A stretch of 64,000 bases of DNA from Portulaca oleracea (Eukaryota; Streptophyta; Magnoliopsida; Caryophyllales; Portulacaceae): positions 7,453,501 through 7,517,500 of the forward strand of contig CM055868.1 of the NCBI GenBank assembly GCA_029582165.1, given 5' to 3'. This document shows positions 34,603 through 45,243 of the stretch, piece after piece. A program made the position numbers and the translations under genes. Position 1 is the first letter of the stretch. Each line of letters opens with the position of its first letter. Under the pieces are notes generated by a model that had not been told where the DNA came from, ran no database searches, and was given only the letters and a program-made list of their open reading frames with translations.

Positions 34603-34648
34603 ACTTTGATCATCGTTTTACTCAAACTCGATCAAAGTGGGGGCTATC
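34603..34648 (+). promoter_or_regulatory. Hairpin plus polypurine tract of C1
   Basis: ACTTTGATC (34603-34611) pairs exactly with GATCAAAGT (34630-34638) across 18 nt. AAAGTGGGGGCTATC then leads to the 3' LTR. The loop differs from that of E at a few positions while the arms are identical to E. Confidence 0.86.
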
Positions 34649-35852
34649 TGTAGACACCGGATTTTGTACCGGTATTAGTTTTAGTTATTTGTAAAAGTAA
34701 GTTAGCCGGGTAGTTTAGTAGCATGCAAACCCATTTTGCTTCTAGCCCGAAAACAAGCATAATGGCCCAATATTACGGAATAAACCCGTGCAGGTTATTT
34801 GGGCGAGCATAGCTCACTCGGATCAAACCGGCCGAGTTTGAGTTTCTTTGAGCCAGAGCTCGATTCAACCCGTCTGGGTTCTGCGGCTATGTGCTAACCC
34901 TAAGCATACCCCTACTCCCCCTACTCCACTATAAATTAAACCTTTTTTCCCTTCCATTGACACCATAGTATGCTAGAGTATTGACACTAGCATATTCTCT
35001 CCACCTCTTCTCTCCCTTTGCATGCTGCTTCACTAAAGGTTAGCATAGTTGATGTAAACCATGTAGTATAATCTATCGAATTCATGTTTCTTTTATATTT
35101 TCAATGTTTTGCATGACTTTAATGATGAATTTGTGAAATTTATATCTAATTCCTCCTTTTTTAACTTTTTTCTGCTTTGATTTAATTCTAGTAGAGTCTA
35201 TTCGTTTGAATAGGCGGATTTGACAATTTTAATTGTCGAATTCGTAACCTTACCCCCGAATCCGTCTTTGGGTTCGTAGACCGGAGTTGTTTATCAAAAT
35301 GGTTTGTTGTTTTTCTCCTAAAATTCAACTGGCGACTCTATATTCGTACTTTGGTATTTTCCTTTTTATGGTTTCTATGACCTAATTTGTGATCAGCGCA
35401 AGAGGTAACCCAGCTTGGTTTAGTCCATGAACCCAGACGGGTTCACTGTCCCATTTTCACTTTCTTTTGCTTCGCTTCTTTACTCGGTACAATTCGCGGA
35501 TAACACTTGAATTTACTCGGCTCAGTTCAATTCATGAACCCAGACGGGTTTATCATCTTCTTTCCCTTTGTTTTCTTTTCCTGTGTGGTCTGCGGCAACG
35601 AAACCCGGCTCGGTTCAAGCAATGAACCCAGACGGGTTTCCTTGCGTTTTTTCCCTTCCTTTTTTACCTCTTTCTTTCTTCTTTCTTTAAAAGGTGAATT
35701 TCTGGATTGGGGCGCATAAATCGATTTAATCCGTCAGCAAAGTTATTCTTAAAAGTTCAACCTTATTTAAGGTTAAGCAATCCTAGTCGGTTCCCAATCA
35801 TTCTTTAAGTAGCGCCGCGAAAAAGGTCCATCAATTTTTTTCGGGGTCTACA
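34649..35852 (+). repeat. 3' LTR of C1
   Basis: It starts TGTAGACACCGG and ends GGGGTCTACA. The palindromic motif AACCCGTCTGGGTT is at about 34868, upstream of TATAAATTA at 34930, with further copies near 35433, 35538 and 35626. It is clearly related to, but diverged from, the C2 LTRs. The C1 5' copy survives only at 7859-7960. Confidence 0.9.
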
Positions 35853-37506
35853 ACTGCCTAATGAGAAGAATATTCCAATGTTGCTTCTATTGAGGCTGAC
35901 TTGGAAATAATTTTCAAAGTGAAGGATTGGTGGGGCTAAGGATTTTATTGGAAACAAGATCTATAATGATAGATTAAAGATTTTGATTGTTTGAATCAAA
36001 GTTAACTAGGTGTTGAATAGTTCAACTCACTTCGAGAATGGATTAATTTCCAAAATCATGGCATATCCTTACGGAATTTGATTGTCTCAAAACAATCAGA
36101 AGTTCTAAGAAGGATGAGACATATAACTCATGCTTCAGGCGTGAGATTAATGTATGCCATGAGATGTTCAAAGTCCAACATAACATATACATTGCATATA
36201 TATAAGAAAAACTAAGGATGTGTCCTAAGTCTAAAGTGGTTGATAAAAGCTAAGTGTGAAGAGTTGCATTGATGCTACACTCATGCAGAGAAATATGATT
36301 ATCTGAAATGTCAGAGAAAATTATACGATCTGTTTTGAGTGGTATTGAGGTGAACTGGAAGAAGTTCCTAACATGACATGCGGTTAATTCTACAAATAAG
36401 ACAAGTATGACACGAATTTAGAAGTTGTGACAGAAACTGTTAGGATTGCGAAGTTCGATTTTAGAACTGGGTGATGTTTCTAGCCTTGCGAGAGAAATGA
36501 AGCCTTATTGATAGGAGCCATCACTCAAGCAAAGGAACTGAAGCTCACTATGAATCCAAACATGTGTTCCGGAAATATCTTCCTATATGAAAGGTCATTA
36601 GTGAGATTGTATATGTATGAGGTTCATTGCAAGTATTATGTACTAAACCCCTGTTGTAGTTATAGCATGATAGTCATGCATGGGCAATAGGTATTAAACA
36701 CATTCCGGAATATTAACAAGTCAAATTTGCATGAATTGTTCATGAATTATGGCCTTGTTGATTCATCATTGAGAATAAGATTCCAAAATTTACATCAATT
36801 GTGGTTTAGAATTATGTAAATGTCCAAAAGGGTTAGCGTATTCAAAATGGGAAATTGGATGAGGTTCGATTTCTGAAACCCCATTAGTGAACTTGATAAC
36901 GCTAGTCTTGGTCGATAGTCGACCTGGTTCCTAATTGTATTATCACGTAGGAACAGTGATAATATTAACACAATTAGCATGTAGGATTGAGGTGATGATC
37001 AAGTTTCGTGATCATAGTGATGTGATGACATCATAAATCAATCACATGGGTACTGTTGAGAACAACTACCGAACTGACCCGCAGTGGGAGCTCTTTAAGT
37101 TAGGAATGTCATAAGAGCTCTCACTACTCAAAATTCCTAAATCCTGAGTTCAATACATAGACTACATGGTCTGCTGTGACTTTGGAGCGCGTCAAACGTC
37201 TTTCGTAACAGTAGGCTATAAAGGCGGTGTCTGGGTTACAGTTGGATCATGTGAGAATGTGTGTCTGAACAAGATGGCATTGTCCTCCCTATTAGGGACA
37301 GTTGTCTCGTTGGCCACTCGGTGAGATTGGGTGAAAATGCTTGGCCGAGCTCAGTTGAATCAATAGTTGATCATCTGTTTTTCAAAGTCTAAACTCGGAG
37401 ATCGAGGAAACGTTCGGGTCTTACATAAGGATGACTTTAGCTTACCTTATCCGAACTAGAGACAGTAAGTGACAAGGGAATTCAAGGAATCGAACACTTG
37501 TGGGAC
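35853..37506 (+). pseudogene. Decayed copia B pol, RT end and RNase H
   Basis: The continuation of B after the nested gypsy DNA. Weak matches follow RT/RNase H order: a MRHIxxAS-x-LMYAM-like block near 36115-36165, and a KHVxRKYxxI-x(2)-I-like RNase H end near 36560-36600. Frames shift repeatedly. The end, 36700-37506, is non-coding 3' UTR. Confidence 0.6.
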
Positions 37507-37517
37507 AAGTGGGAGAT
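37507..37517 (+). promoter_or_regulatory. Polypurine tract of copia B
   Basis: AAGTGGGAGAT directly before the 3' LTR start. GTGGGAGATTG is a common plant copia PPT and LTR junction. Confidence 0.85.
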
Positions 37518-38364
37518 TGTTAGAATGTCGACAATGTTCGATATACGGAGATTAAACCAAAGTAATATAGTAATTATATGTCTTGCTAGAGACCTCTATA
37601 ATTAGTAATTAAATATGTTTAATTACAACTATATTATTTGGTCCTCTTTGGGTCACACAAGTCGGTGCCACGGAACAATGTATGTAACCTAAATGATATT
37701 GTATCAGTTTAGAAAAGTTGAAACGATTGTGAAAAATCAGCCCAACACGGACGAATTAGGTCAACACGGTCCGTGTTGACCCAACACGGTCCGTGTTGAG
37801 AGACCACGGTCCGTGTTGACCGTGGGCCGAATATTTGGACTTTCTGGAGTCCAACACGGACCGTGTTGAGCCCAGAAATCGCGCCGTTGCTCTTTTTCGG
37901 CCCTTTAGGGTTTTGAACCCTAACCCTAGGTTTTCTAAACACTATATAAAGGGGTCTCTGGGAGAGATTATTTCACACCATCTGCCTTCGACTCTTAGAG
38001 AAACACCAGAGTGGTTTCCTAAGTTCTTCTCTCCCTTCTCTGTTCTAGTTTCAGGAAAACTATCAGTTTCCTGAAACTATCTCACATACATCTTAGATTG
38101 AGATTCGTCTCGATCGGGTCGATCTAGCAATCGGGTTCCTGGAGCGCTGCGTGGACTTTTCAGTAGAGGATTTCAGCATTGGAATCTGGAGGAAGGTTTC
38201 AGCATTGGAATCAGGAAGGTCAACCTCTTCTTCAGCAGGAATTAGCGATCAGGTATAATTACTAAAGCCTCTGCAGTTGTTATGATTAATTGTTTATAAC
38301 TGTTATAATATTCCGCCAATTAATCTGTATCTGTTTAGGAAATAGATAACCTAAAAACCTAACA
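37518..38364 (+). repeat. 3' LTR of copia B
   Basis: 847 bp, matching 2003-2857 with long identical runs. Differences cluster in a few places: the first 40 bases, about 37655-37760, and about 38035-38060. Several turn CTG in the 5' copy into CG or ACG here. The GTTCC target duplication follows. Confidence 0.93.
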
Positions 38365-38369
38365 GTTCC

Positions 38370-38777
38370 TTCTAGGAGGTGAAGCGGTTTCTCTGGGGTT
38401 CTAAGAAACAAGCTAACATAGCGGACTCCACTATGTCTTCAGAATTAGTGGCATTATATGCTGCTTGTAAGGAAGCGGAATGGTTAAGGAACTTATTATT
38501 GGAAATACCAGTTTGGTATAAGCCAATGGCTCCTATCTCAATTCATTGTGATAGCAAGTCTACTCTTGATGTTGTACATAGTCATGTCTATAATGGCAAG
38601 TCAAGGCATATTGGTTTAAGACATGCTTACATACATCAACTTATAAGGGATGGAGTAGTGACTCCAAGATATGTCAAATCAAAAGAAAATATAGCTGATT
38701 CTTTAACCAAAGGATTGACTAAAGATTTGATAATAAGGACTTCAAATGGGATGGGTTGTAGCTCAAAGTACTACTAA
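38370..38777 (+). pseudogene. Copia A RNase H, C-terminal part
   Basis: It resumes copia A after B. SKKQANIADSTMSSELVAL begins the conserved block, followed by AACKEAEWL, HCDSKSTLD, the KSRHI-x-LRHAYI helix and the KSKENIADSLTKGL end, the standard plant copia RNase H terminus. It is open from the reading near 38379 to the stop at 38775-38777. A one- to two-base change just after the junction shifts the frame relative to 1960-2002. RNase H degrades RNA in RNA-DNA hybrids during reverse transcription. Confidence 0.9.
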
Positions 38778-39366
38778 TCACAACAAAGACTCAACTTTAC
38801 GAATTGGAATACCACCAATTTCTAAAGTTCAAATGAGTACGGAGTTGCTTAAATTAGTAGGAAGCATCGATTTTATCCCAAGGACAAGTGATGCTTAAAA
38901 ATATGTAATGACAAGAGGGTGAGTATTAGAACTCTTAATAGACTTTGTGGAAAGCCTAATTACAGGGGTGGTATAATTACAAAGTCTACCTATGTAAGTG
39001 TAATGTGTGGCCGCATAAAGGAACTATGAGCTAAAGTTCCGAAACACTTATGAAGGATAAGGACACAAGACCGGGATAATAGTGTCAAGGTATTTACACT
39101 CAAGATTTAAAACATATGTGTGTTATGAGTATAGTTGGTCAATATAAATCCAAAGTTCAAAGCTACGTCTACTTTGTGATTTGGATTCAATTTTGGCTCA
39201 TATACACTAATTGAAAAGTTCAAAGAGTAATCTACTTTTCATTAGGCATATGTTTTAAGGATTCTCTAATGATTATAAGTTAAGGTATATCTCAAATAGC
39301 AGGGGTATAAGCTCCTTAAGTAAAGTTATTTCAAGAGTTTTACATACTCTTGAAATAGTGGGGGAT
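38778..39366 (+). other. 3' UTR and polypurine tract of copia A
   Basis: Non-coding. Ends with ATAGTGGGGGATTG, the PPT, immediately before the LTR. Confidence 0.7.
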
Positions 39367-40093
39367 TGTTGGAAATATTTCAAGAGTATAAGACAATTAT
39401 ATAGCCTAAAGAATAAAGTATATCAAGTATAAGGATCATATATAAGTGAAACAATAAGAATATGATCAACACGGGTGAAACAAGAAGTAACACGGGTCGT
39501 GTTGCATTCTAGAGATCAAGGAAAGAATTCATGGGCTCAACACGGGTTGTGTTGTTCACGGGTCGTGTTGATCCAACACGGGTCGTATTGATCATACACA
39601 GACCGTGTTGATTCAACACGGGTCGTGTTGAAGGCCAGGATTGTTTTAATTGCTAACGGCTATATGATTTTGTTTAATTAGTGCTTGATATCGTTATTAA
39701 GCACGATTATTATGAGATTGCAACAGCTATATGACTTGACTTGGTCAAGGTCATATTAAGGGCATAATCTCATCATTAAGGCTCTTGATTACCCTTTGAC
39801 TAGGGTATCCTAAGTGGGTGGTAATCTCCTATAAATAGGAGACATCCTAGGCTATTTGAGACATACCATTCTAAGCTAATCACAACCTCATTCTTGTCTA
39901 GATTGCAGTTATACTTGAGTGATTCAAGTGAGAATCTATTTCTTGAGTGTTACAAGTGCTAAGTTTTATCCCTTTAAACATTTACGGTATAGTAAATAGC
40001 TCTTAAGGAAAGTGAGTTATAGGCCACAATTCTTAGTGTTTTCCAAGCGAGTTTCCATTGTTCTATATACCGTTTACTCCCTTTCCTCCAACA
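39367..40093 (+). repeat. 3' LTR of copia A
   Basis: Ends TGTTGGA and TCCAACA are inverted. TATAAATA at 39830-39837 lies in the palindrome TCCTATAAATAGGA. Upstream, 39468-39640 carries about seven full or partial copies of CAACACGGGTCGTGTTG (7-bp arms, 3-bp centre), very close to the B motif. Confidence 0.92.
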
Positions 40094-40155
40094 GTTGGGT
40101 GAAATTAAAGTATAACTGTTAAGATCGAAATTTAGATATGAGACATCTCGATAGG

Positions 40156-41252
40156 CAGGGGTGGAATCAGAAAATATTCATTGAGGATGCCAAATTTTAA
40201 TATAATTACAAACTTTATCAAATTTATATTTATTAATTTATGGTATAATACATTTTTTAAATAACTTATTGTTTAGTCTAATAACAATAGTAAATTAAAA
40301 CTAATTTATTATCAAAAAATTACTCGGAGGTACCCCAATATTTGAGGAAACTATTTTTCGGTATCCCAACTATTCAAAACTCATTTTGAGATACCCTTAA
40401 TTTTGGGTTAGTAATTATTTGATGTTTTTCCAGCCATCAATTTTATTAAGTGACCGAAATACCCTTATTCTTCTTCTTCAAGGGTATTTCTTCAAAAATG
40501 GAAGAACAAGGGTATTTCGGTCACTTAACCAAATTGACGACCGGAAAAATACCTAATAATTTCTAACCCAAAAATTAAGGGTATCCCTAAATGAGTTTTG
40601 GAAAGTTTGGGTACCTGAAAAACATTTCACCAAAAGTTAGGGTACCTCCGAGTAATTTTTTGATTTATTATGATACTAAACTTTTAACATGGAGATGGAT
40701 TGAAGTAAAATCTAATTTTTTTTTCTCTAATTACACTAAGTAAGATATTAATATTGTCATATTCTATATAAGGAAAGAAACTAAAGGGGAAAGAATAATA
40801 CCACAGTTAGAAAAATTTAATTTTAGAATACAATATTGTTTACAGTCACAAGGCAATTAGAAAAGAGAGTCTAGAGAGACTTTAAAATTTATATTTAAAA
40901 GGACAAGATAGAAAAGGTAAACATTTCATATGAGCTGGTAAAACAATTAAATAAATAAGTTGTAGTCTAATTAAGAAAAATAAAAGGTGAATATATTAAT
41001 TTATTAAGTTTCTTATAGGTAAACTTGTAAAACAAATGTTAAAAACTAAAAGGAAAAGGAAACAAATGCATAACCATTGATTATTGTAGATACATGACTT
41101 CGAACCTCTAACCTAAGATATCTGACTATAGACCTTTACTAGTTACACTACCATATGAAATATGTATTTGTCCTCTCCAACTACATATATCAGGTTCTTT
41201 TGAGCATGGGAGATGCCAAGGCCCCAAAAACCCCCCCTTGGCTCCGCCCTTG
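40156..41252. mobile_element. hAT-like non-autonomous element, interrupted by a MITE
   Basis: The ends CAGGGGTGGAATCAG and CTTGGCTCCGCCCTTG are imperfect inverted repeats of the common plant CAGGGGCGGAGCCAG type. Flanks TCGATAGG (40148-40155) and TTGTTAGG (41253-41260) agree at six of eight bases, consistent with an old 8-bp duplication. AT-rich interior without ORFs. Confidence 0.65.
40313..40662. mobile_element. Mutator-type MITE with perfect 9-bp target duplication
   Basis: The inverted ends begin CAAAAAATTACTCGGAGGTACC and extend well inward. ATTTATTAT flanks both sides (40304-40312 and 40663-40671). Nine-bp duplications are the hallmark of Mutator-like elements. Inner arms around 40450-40540 also pair (GGGTATTTCGGTCACTTAA). 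Confidence 0.9.
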
Positions 41253-41809
41253 TTGTTAGGGATTAGATCCAGATTAGACCAGATCTAATATTGTAACAGA
41301 AAAAAAGATAATTAATTTAGGGATGTAGGTATTGGAAAAATAAACAAGAACCATATAAGGGTGATGAAGATAAGATTTTTACGTGAAATCCTAAAGCGGT
41401 GGAGAGATTATAAACAGTATCCCAAACAGCTATATAATACAACGAGATTAAAAAGGAAATATTTCAAACGATTATAGCACAATGGAAGTAGACATATCTC
41501 AAAGAAAGAGTAACAAGATATAAAAGGGATTAAAATCTCATAATAAAAACTCTGAAAAGTGGTATAGAAAAAGGGAGATCTCATAAGACTGCCTTAGAGA
41601 CATAATTTGGCCACACCAAACTAGGTTGAATATCCTAGTATTTATAGCAAACCCAAGTAACCTTATAATAGTTTTCTAGTCGCAATCAACTGCATTGAGA
41701 CCAAACAACATCAATCATAAAAAGAAAATAATTATTTATTTCCAAAACTTTGATTTGAATGGAATTGGGACACTGCCGAAAAATAACAGATTCGACTCTT
41801 TACTCTAGT
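41253..41809. other. Intergenic sequence
   Basis: AT-rich, no gene, repeat boundary or RNA gene recognised. Confidence 0.5.
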
Positions 41810-42067
41810 TGTTTTAACATTTGATGACTTGGAATTTAGTATACCATACTATGCAATATTTGATTGTAATAGTGTAGACTATAGCAGTTTGTTAGCTCAG
41901 CTCAGTTCTTTATTAGCTTCATCAGGTTGTTAGAAGTTTGTTAGGCTATGTTAGTCTAACCTATCTGTTGTATATATAATTAATAGCCTTACTCCTTGTA
42001 TAGTTGAGATACCTCAGTAATAATACAACAAATCCCTCTCACATTCTTCCCGCTCTTCTTCTTATCA
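41810..42067 (+). repeat. Short LTR of copia F
   Basis: About 258 bp from TGTTTTAAC to TCTTATCA. It ends directly before TGGTATCAACTATCAGGGC, a degenerate copia PBS. Typical late features: CTCCTTGTATA, then TCAGTAATAATACAACA. The left boundary is set by the TG dinucleotide only. Confidence 0.6.
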
Positions 42068-42221
42068 TGGTATCAACTATCAGGGCATCGATCGTATTCC
42101 TATGCTATTCTTTTGATCTTGATTGATTGAAGCAATTGTTTGTTACTCTGATCAAGCATTGTGTCAAATCTTGATCATCTTTTTTTTTCTCCTTCTCTTG
42201 TCTATTCTTCATATCTGGAAT

Positions 42222-43262
42222 CATGACAAAGGATACAAGTGTGAAGTATAGCACTTATCCACTATGCTTGCAGCATTCAGATTATCTTGGCATGAGTCTC
42301 ACTAGTATCAAGACAGATGGGCTCCATCAATGGAGCAGAGTTGCTCAAATTTCTCGTTGAACCATGGTCAAATTAGGGTTTATTAATGAAAATGTCCCAA
42401 ACTGGCCAATGCTTTACCAAAATATGAACAATGGATGCGTTGTGATAGTATAATCATGAGTTGGATGTTGAATTCTATCACTCCAAACTTATCTGGTGCC
42501 TTTCTATACGTTAGATCAACACAAAATTTCTGAAATCAACTTGTTGAGCATTTTGGCAAGAGTTATGGCCCTGTGTTGTTTAACATTTAGGGTAAAATCT
42601 CTGAGTTATATCAAGGAAATGACAGAGTTGCTGTCTATTATACAAAATTGAAGGAGCTGTGGGATGAATTGGCTGGTTTAAGTGATCTTCCTGTGTGTGA
42701 ATGCAAACTAGCTCATCCAAATTGTGTCACAACCAAGAAAACTATTGATCAAACTGGATCGACGACAACAATTAATGCAGTTCTTGTTGCATCTTGATGA
42801 GAGCTTTGATTCCATTAGAGGGCAAATTCTTCTCATGGACCCCCTTCCAAGTGTCAACAAGGCCTATCAAATGATAGAAGGGATCGAGCAACAAAGAAAG
42901 GTTACTAATGATGTTTCTAGTGGAAAAGAGATTGCTCCAGTCACTGTCAACAAGAAGCATGGAAATAATGCAAATGATTCTGCCACTGGTCTAATGGCTA
43001 GTGGATATGGAGGACTAGAACAATTTAAGTCCAGGCAAGACACTAGCCGGAAAGGAAAACAAATTCTGCTCACATTACCAAAGGAATGGGCATAATATTG
43101 ACCAATGTTTTCTTCTACATGGTTTTCCTGACTGGTATGACAAAAACAAGAGTAAAAGGGAAGTGGCAGCACATGTTTTTATTGAAGAAGAGACTCCTCT
43201 TGACAAAATTAAGCTCAAGCGGAATTTTCTTATCAAACAACATACATGATGCTAGTTTCCAC
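42222..43262 (+). pseudogene. Copia F gag fragment
   Basis: An ATG at 42222 starts a plant copia gag reading (HSDYLGMSLTSIKTDGLHQWSR), broken by stops near 42358 and beyond. The frame is open again at 42724-43095, with FDSIRGQILLMDPLPSVNKAYQMI, characteristic of the copia gag domain (UBN2 / Retrotran_gag_2). A HNIDQCFLLHGFPDW-like zinc-knuckle end follows in another frame near 43090-43135. No pol follows; a LINE fragment abuts at about 43263. Confidence 0.83.
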
Positions 43263-43874
43263 TTTTGCTAGCCTACTTTAATTTGATGCGTAATATCCTC
43301 TTTGATTACCCCATCACTCTGTACAAAACCTAAGTATTTAAATTTTTCCACCTGAGGAATGAATGCCCCTCTAGTGGGTACTTCTTGCAAGTGAGTCTCA
43401 TTCTCATGTCCACTAAAATGGCACATCATGTATTCTGTCTTTGAATTACTCAATCTAAAACCATTGGACTCCAAGGTATTTCTCAAGTGTTCCACCTTGT
43501 TAATTAATCTTTCTCCATACTTGTCTATAAGCACAATATCATCCACAAATAGCATGCACCATGGTAAGTCATCCTGAATTTCTTTAGTCAACTCATCCAT
43601 AACCAAAGTAAAAAGAAACAGACTAAGTGTTGACCCTTGATGTATCTTGATATGGCACAAAAACTTGCCCGTGGTAACCACTGCTGTTTGGGTGCTAGTT
43701 TTAACATTATGACACATGTCTCTAATGACCCAAATATAAGAATCTTGCACCTCTTTGGCCCCCCAAGCACTCATATGTTAAATCCCCAAGAACCCCATCA
43801 TGGGCTTTTTCTAAATCTATAAGCACCATATGAGGATCATTTCTCATCTCCCTATATTGCTATATAAGTCCATG
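43263..43874 (-). pseudogene. RTE-type LINE reverse transcriptase, C-terminal part
   Basis: On the minus strand, with HGLI-x-QYREM and VLIDLEKAHD at the upstream end, then QGSTLSLFLFTLVMDEL, the catalytic block CMLFVDDIVLID (FVDD for FADD), SNSKTEYM and FKYLG. These are plant RTE LINE motifs. A frameshift occurs near 43775. Cut by C2; the N-terminal side continues at 58872. Confidence 0.85.
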
Positions 43875-45100
43875 TGTAGACCTCGAAAAATTGATAACCT
43901 TTTTCGCGGCGCTACTTAAAAAATGATTGGGAGCCGACTAGGATTGCTTAACCTTAAATAAGGTTGAACTTTTAAGAATAAGTTTTGCCGACGGATTAAA
44001 TCGATTTATGCGCCGTGATCCCGAGATTCACCTTTTAAGAAAGAAGAAAGAAAGAGACAAAAAAAGAAGGGGAAAACACAAGGAAACCCGTCTGGGTTCA
44101 TTGCTTGAACCGAGCCGGGTTTCGTTGCTGCAGATCCCACAAGAAAAGAAAACAAAGGAAAGATTAAAAGAAGGTGATAAACCCGTCTGGGTTCATGAAT
44201 TGAACCGAGCCGGGTTAACTCAAGTGCTATCCGCGAATTGGATCGAATAAAAAAAGCGAAGCAAAAAGAAAGTGAAAAGAGGACAGTAAACCCGCCTGGG
44301 TTCATGGATTGAACCAAACCGGATTACCTTTTGCGTTAATCACAAATTAGGTCAAAGAAACCGTAAAAAGGAAAATACCGAAGTATGAATATAGAGTCGC
44401 CAGTTGAATTTTTAGGAGAAAAACAACAAACCATTTTGACATGGACTCCGGTCTACGAATCCAAAGATGGATTCGGGGATAAGGTTACGAATGTGACAAT
44501 TAAAATTGTCAAATCCGCCTATTCAATCGAATAGACTCTACTAGAATTAAATCAAAGCGGAAAAAAGTTAAAGGGGGAATTAAGTATAAATCTCACAAGT
44601 TTAACATTAAAGTCATGCAAAATATTGAATTGAAAATACAAAAGAAACATGAATTCGATATGTTACATGGTTTACATCAATGATAACTATTCTAACCTTT
44701 AGTGAAGCAGCATGCAAAGGGAGAGAAGAGGTAGAGAGAATTATGCTAGTGTCAATACTCTAGCATCCTGTTGTGTGTCAAATGAGAGGGATTAGGGTTT
44801 AATTTATAGTGGAATAGGGGGAGTAGGGGTACGTTTAGGGTTATGGTTTTTAGCCGCGGAATAAACCCAGACGGGTTTGGCTGGAGGCGGAAGCAACGTG
44901 GGCCAAACCCAGACGGGTTTGGCTGGAGGCAGAAGTAGCGTGGGCCCAACCCAGACGGGTTTGGGCTGGTTTTCTGTTGGCCAGTCTTGCTTGTTTCCGG
45001 GCTAGAAGAGAAATGGGTTTGCATGCCACTAAATTACTCGGCTAGCTTATTTTTTTACAAATAACTAAAACTAATACCGGTACAAAATCCGGTGTCTACA
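43875..45100 (-). repeat. 3' LTR of C2
   Basis: 1226 bp. It carries C palindromes near 44092, 44190, 44288, 44867, 44906 and 44948. It has one extra 41-bp unit (CAGACGGGTTTGGCTGGAGG type) relative to the 5' LTR, near 44880-44960. Confidence 0.92.
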
Positions 45101-45146
45101 GATAGCCCCCACTTTGATCGAGTTTGAGTAAAACGATGATCAAAGT
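45101..45146 (-). promoter_or_regulatory. Hairpin plus polypurine tract of C2
   Basis: The plus strand reads GATAGCCCCCACTTTGATC, then after 18 nt GATCAAAGT. On the minus strand this is the same arm-loop-arm-PPT order as in C1. Confidence 0.86.
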
Positions 45147-45243
45147 AGTCTTGATGACCTTGGATATGAATCAGAAGCCTGTTCTGAAGCTGGTTGACGC
45201 TTGGAAGCTTGGTCCTGCGTCGATGTTGGTTGGCCTGCTTAGT

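Larger units (their letters stand above)
7859..35852 (+). mobile_element. Tat/Ogre-like Ty3/gypsy element C1, rearranged, hosting D and E
   Basis: What remains is a 102-bp piece of the 5' LTR (7859-7960, matching 34866 onward in the 3' LTR) and the 3' portion 28766-35852. That portion holds an antisense PMD gene, two hairpin arrays, a polypurine tract and the 3' LTR. The first 217 bp of the 5' LTR, all of gag-pol and any DUF7745-like gene are missing. Family identity is shown by the related element C2 (43875-58871), which shares LTR, tandem array, PPT and antisense gene. It sits inside copia B pol. Confidence 0.85.
2003..38364 (+). mobile_element. Ty1/copia element B, nested in A, expanded to 36 kb by later insertions
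   Basis: It starts TGTTGGGAATG and ends CCTAACA, with two LTRs of about 850 bp, a PBS resembling the initiator tRNA-Met type, a polypurine tract before the 3' LTR and a perfect GTTCC target duplication. Its own internal sequence is 2858-7858 plus 35853-37517. The rest is inserted gypsy DNA. The coding region is heavily decayed, yet the LTRs remain very similar, which suggests it moved with enzymes supplied by another copy. Confidence 0.92.
1..40093 (+). mobile_element. Ty1/copia element A, 5' end outside window, split by element B
   Basis: The left part (1-2002) holds integrase and RT. The right part (38365-40093) holds the end of RNase H, a 3' untranslated region and a 3' LTR. Both parts read in the same direction. 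The split lies inside the RNase H region and is flanked by GTTCC at 1998-2002 and 38365-38369, the target duplication of B. Domain order INT-RT-RH is that of Ty1/copia. The 5' LTR, gag and protease would lie left of the window. The RT resembles Tork-type plant copia elements, which is an impression from motifs only. Confidence 0.9.
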
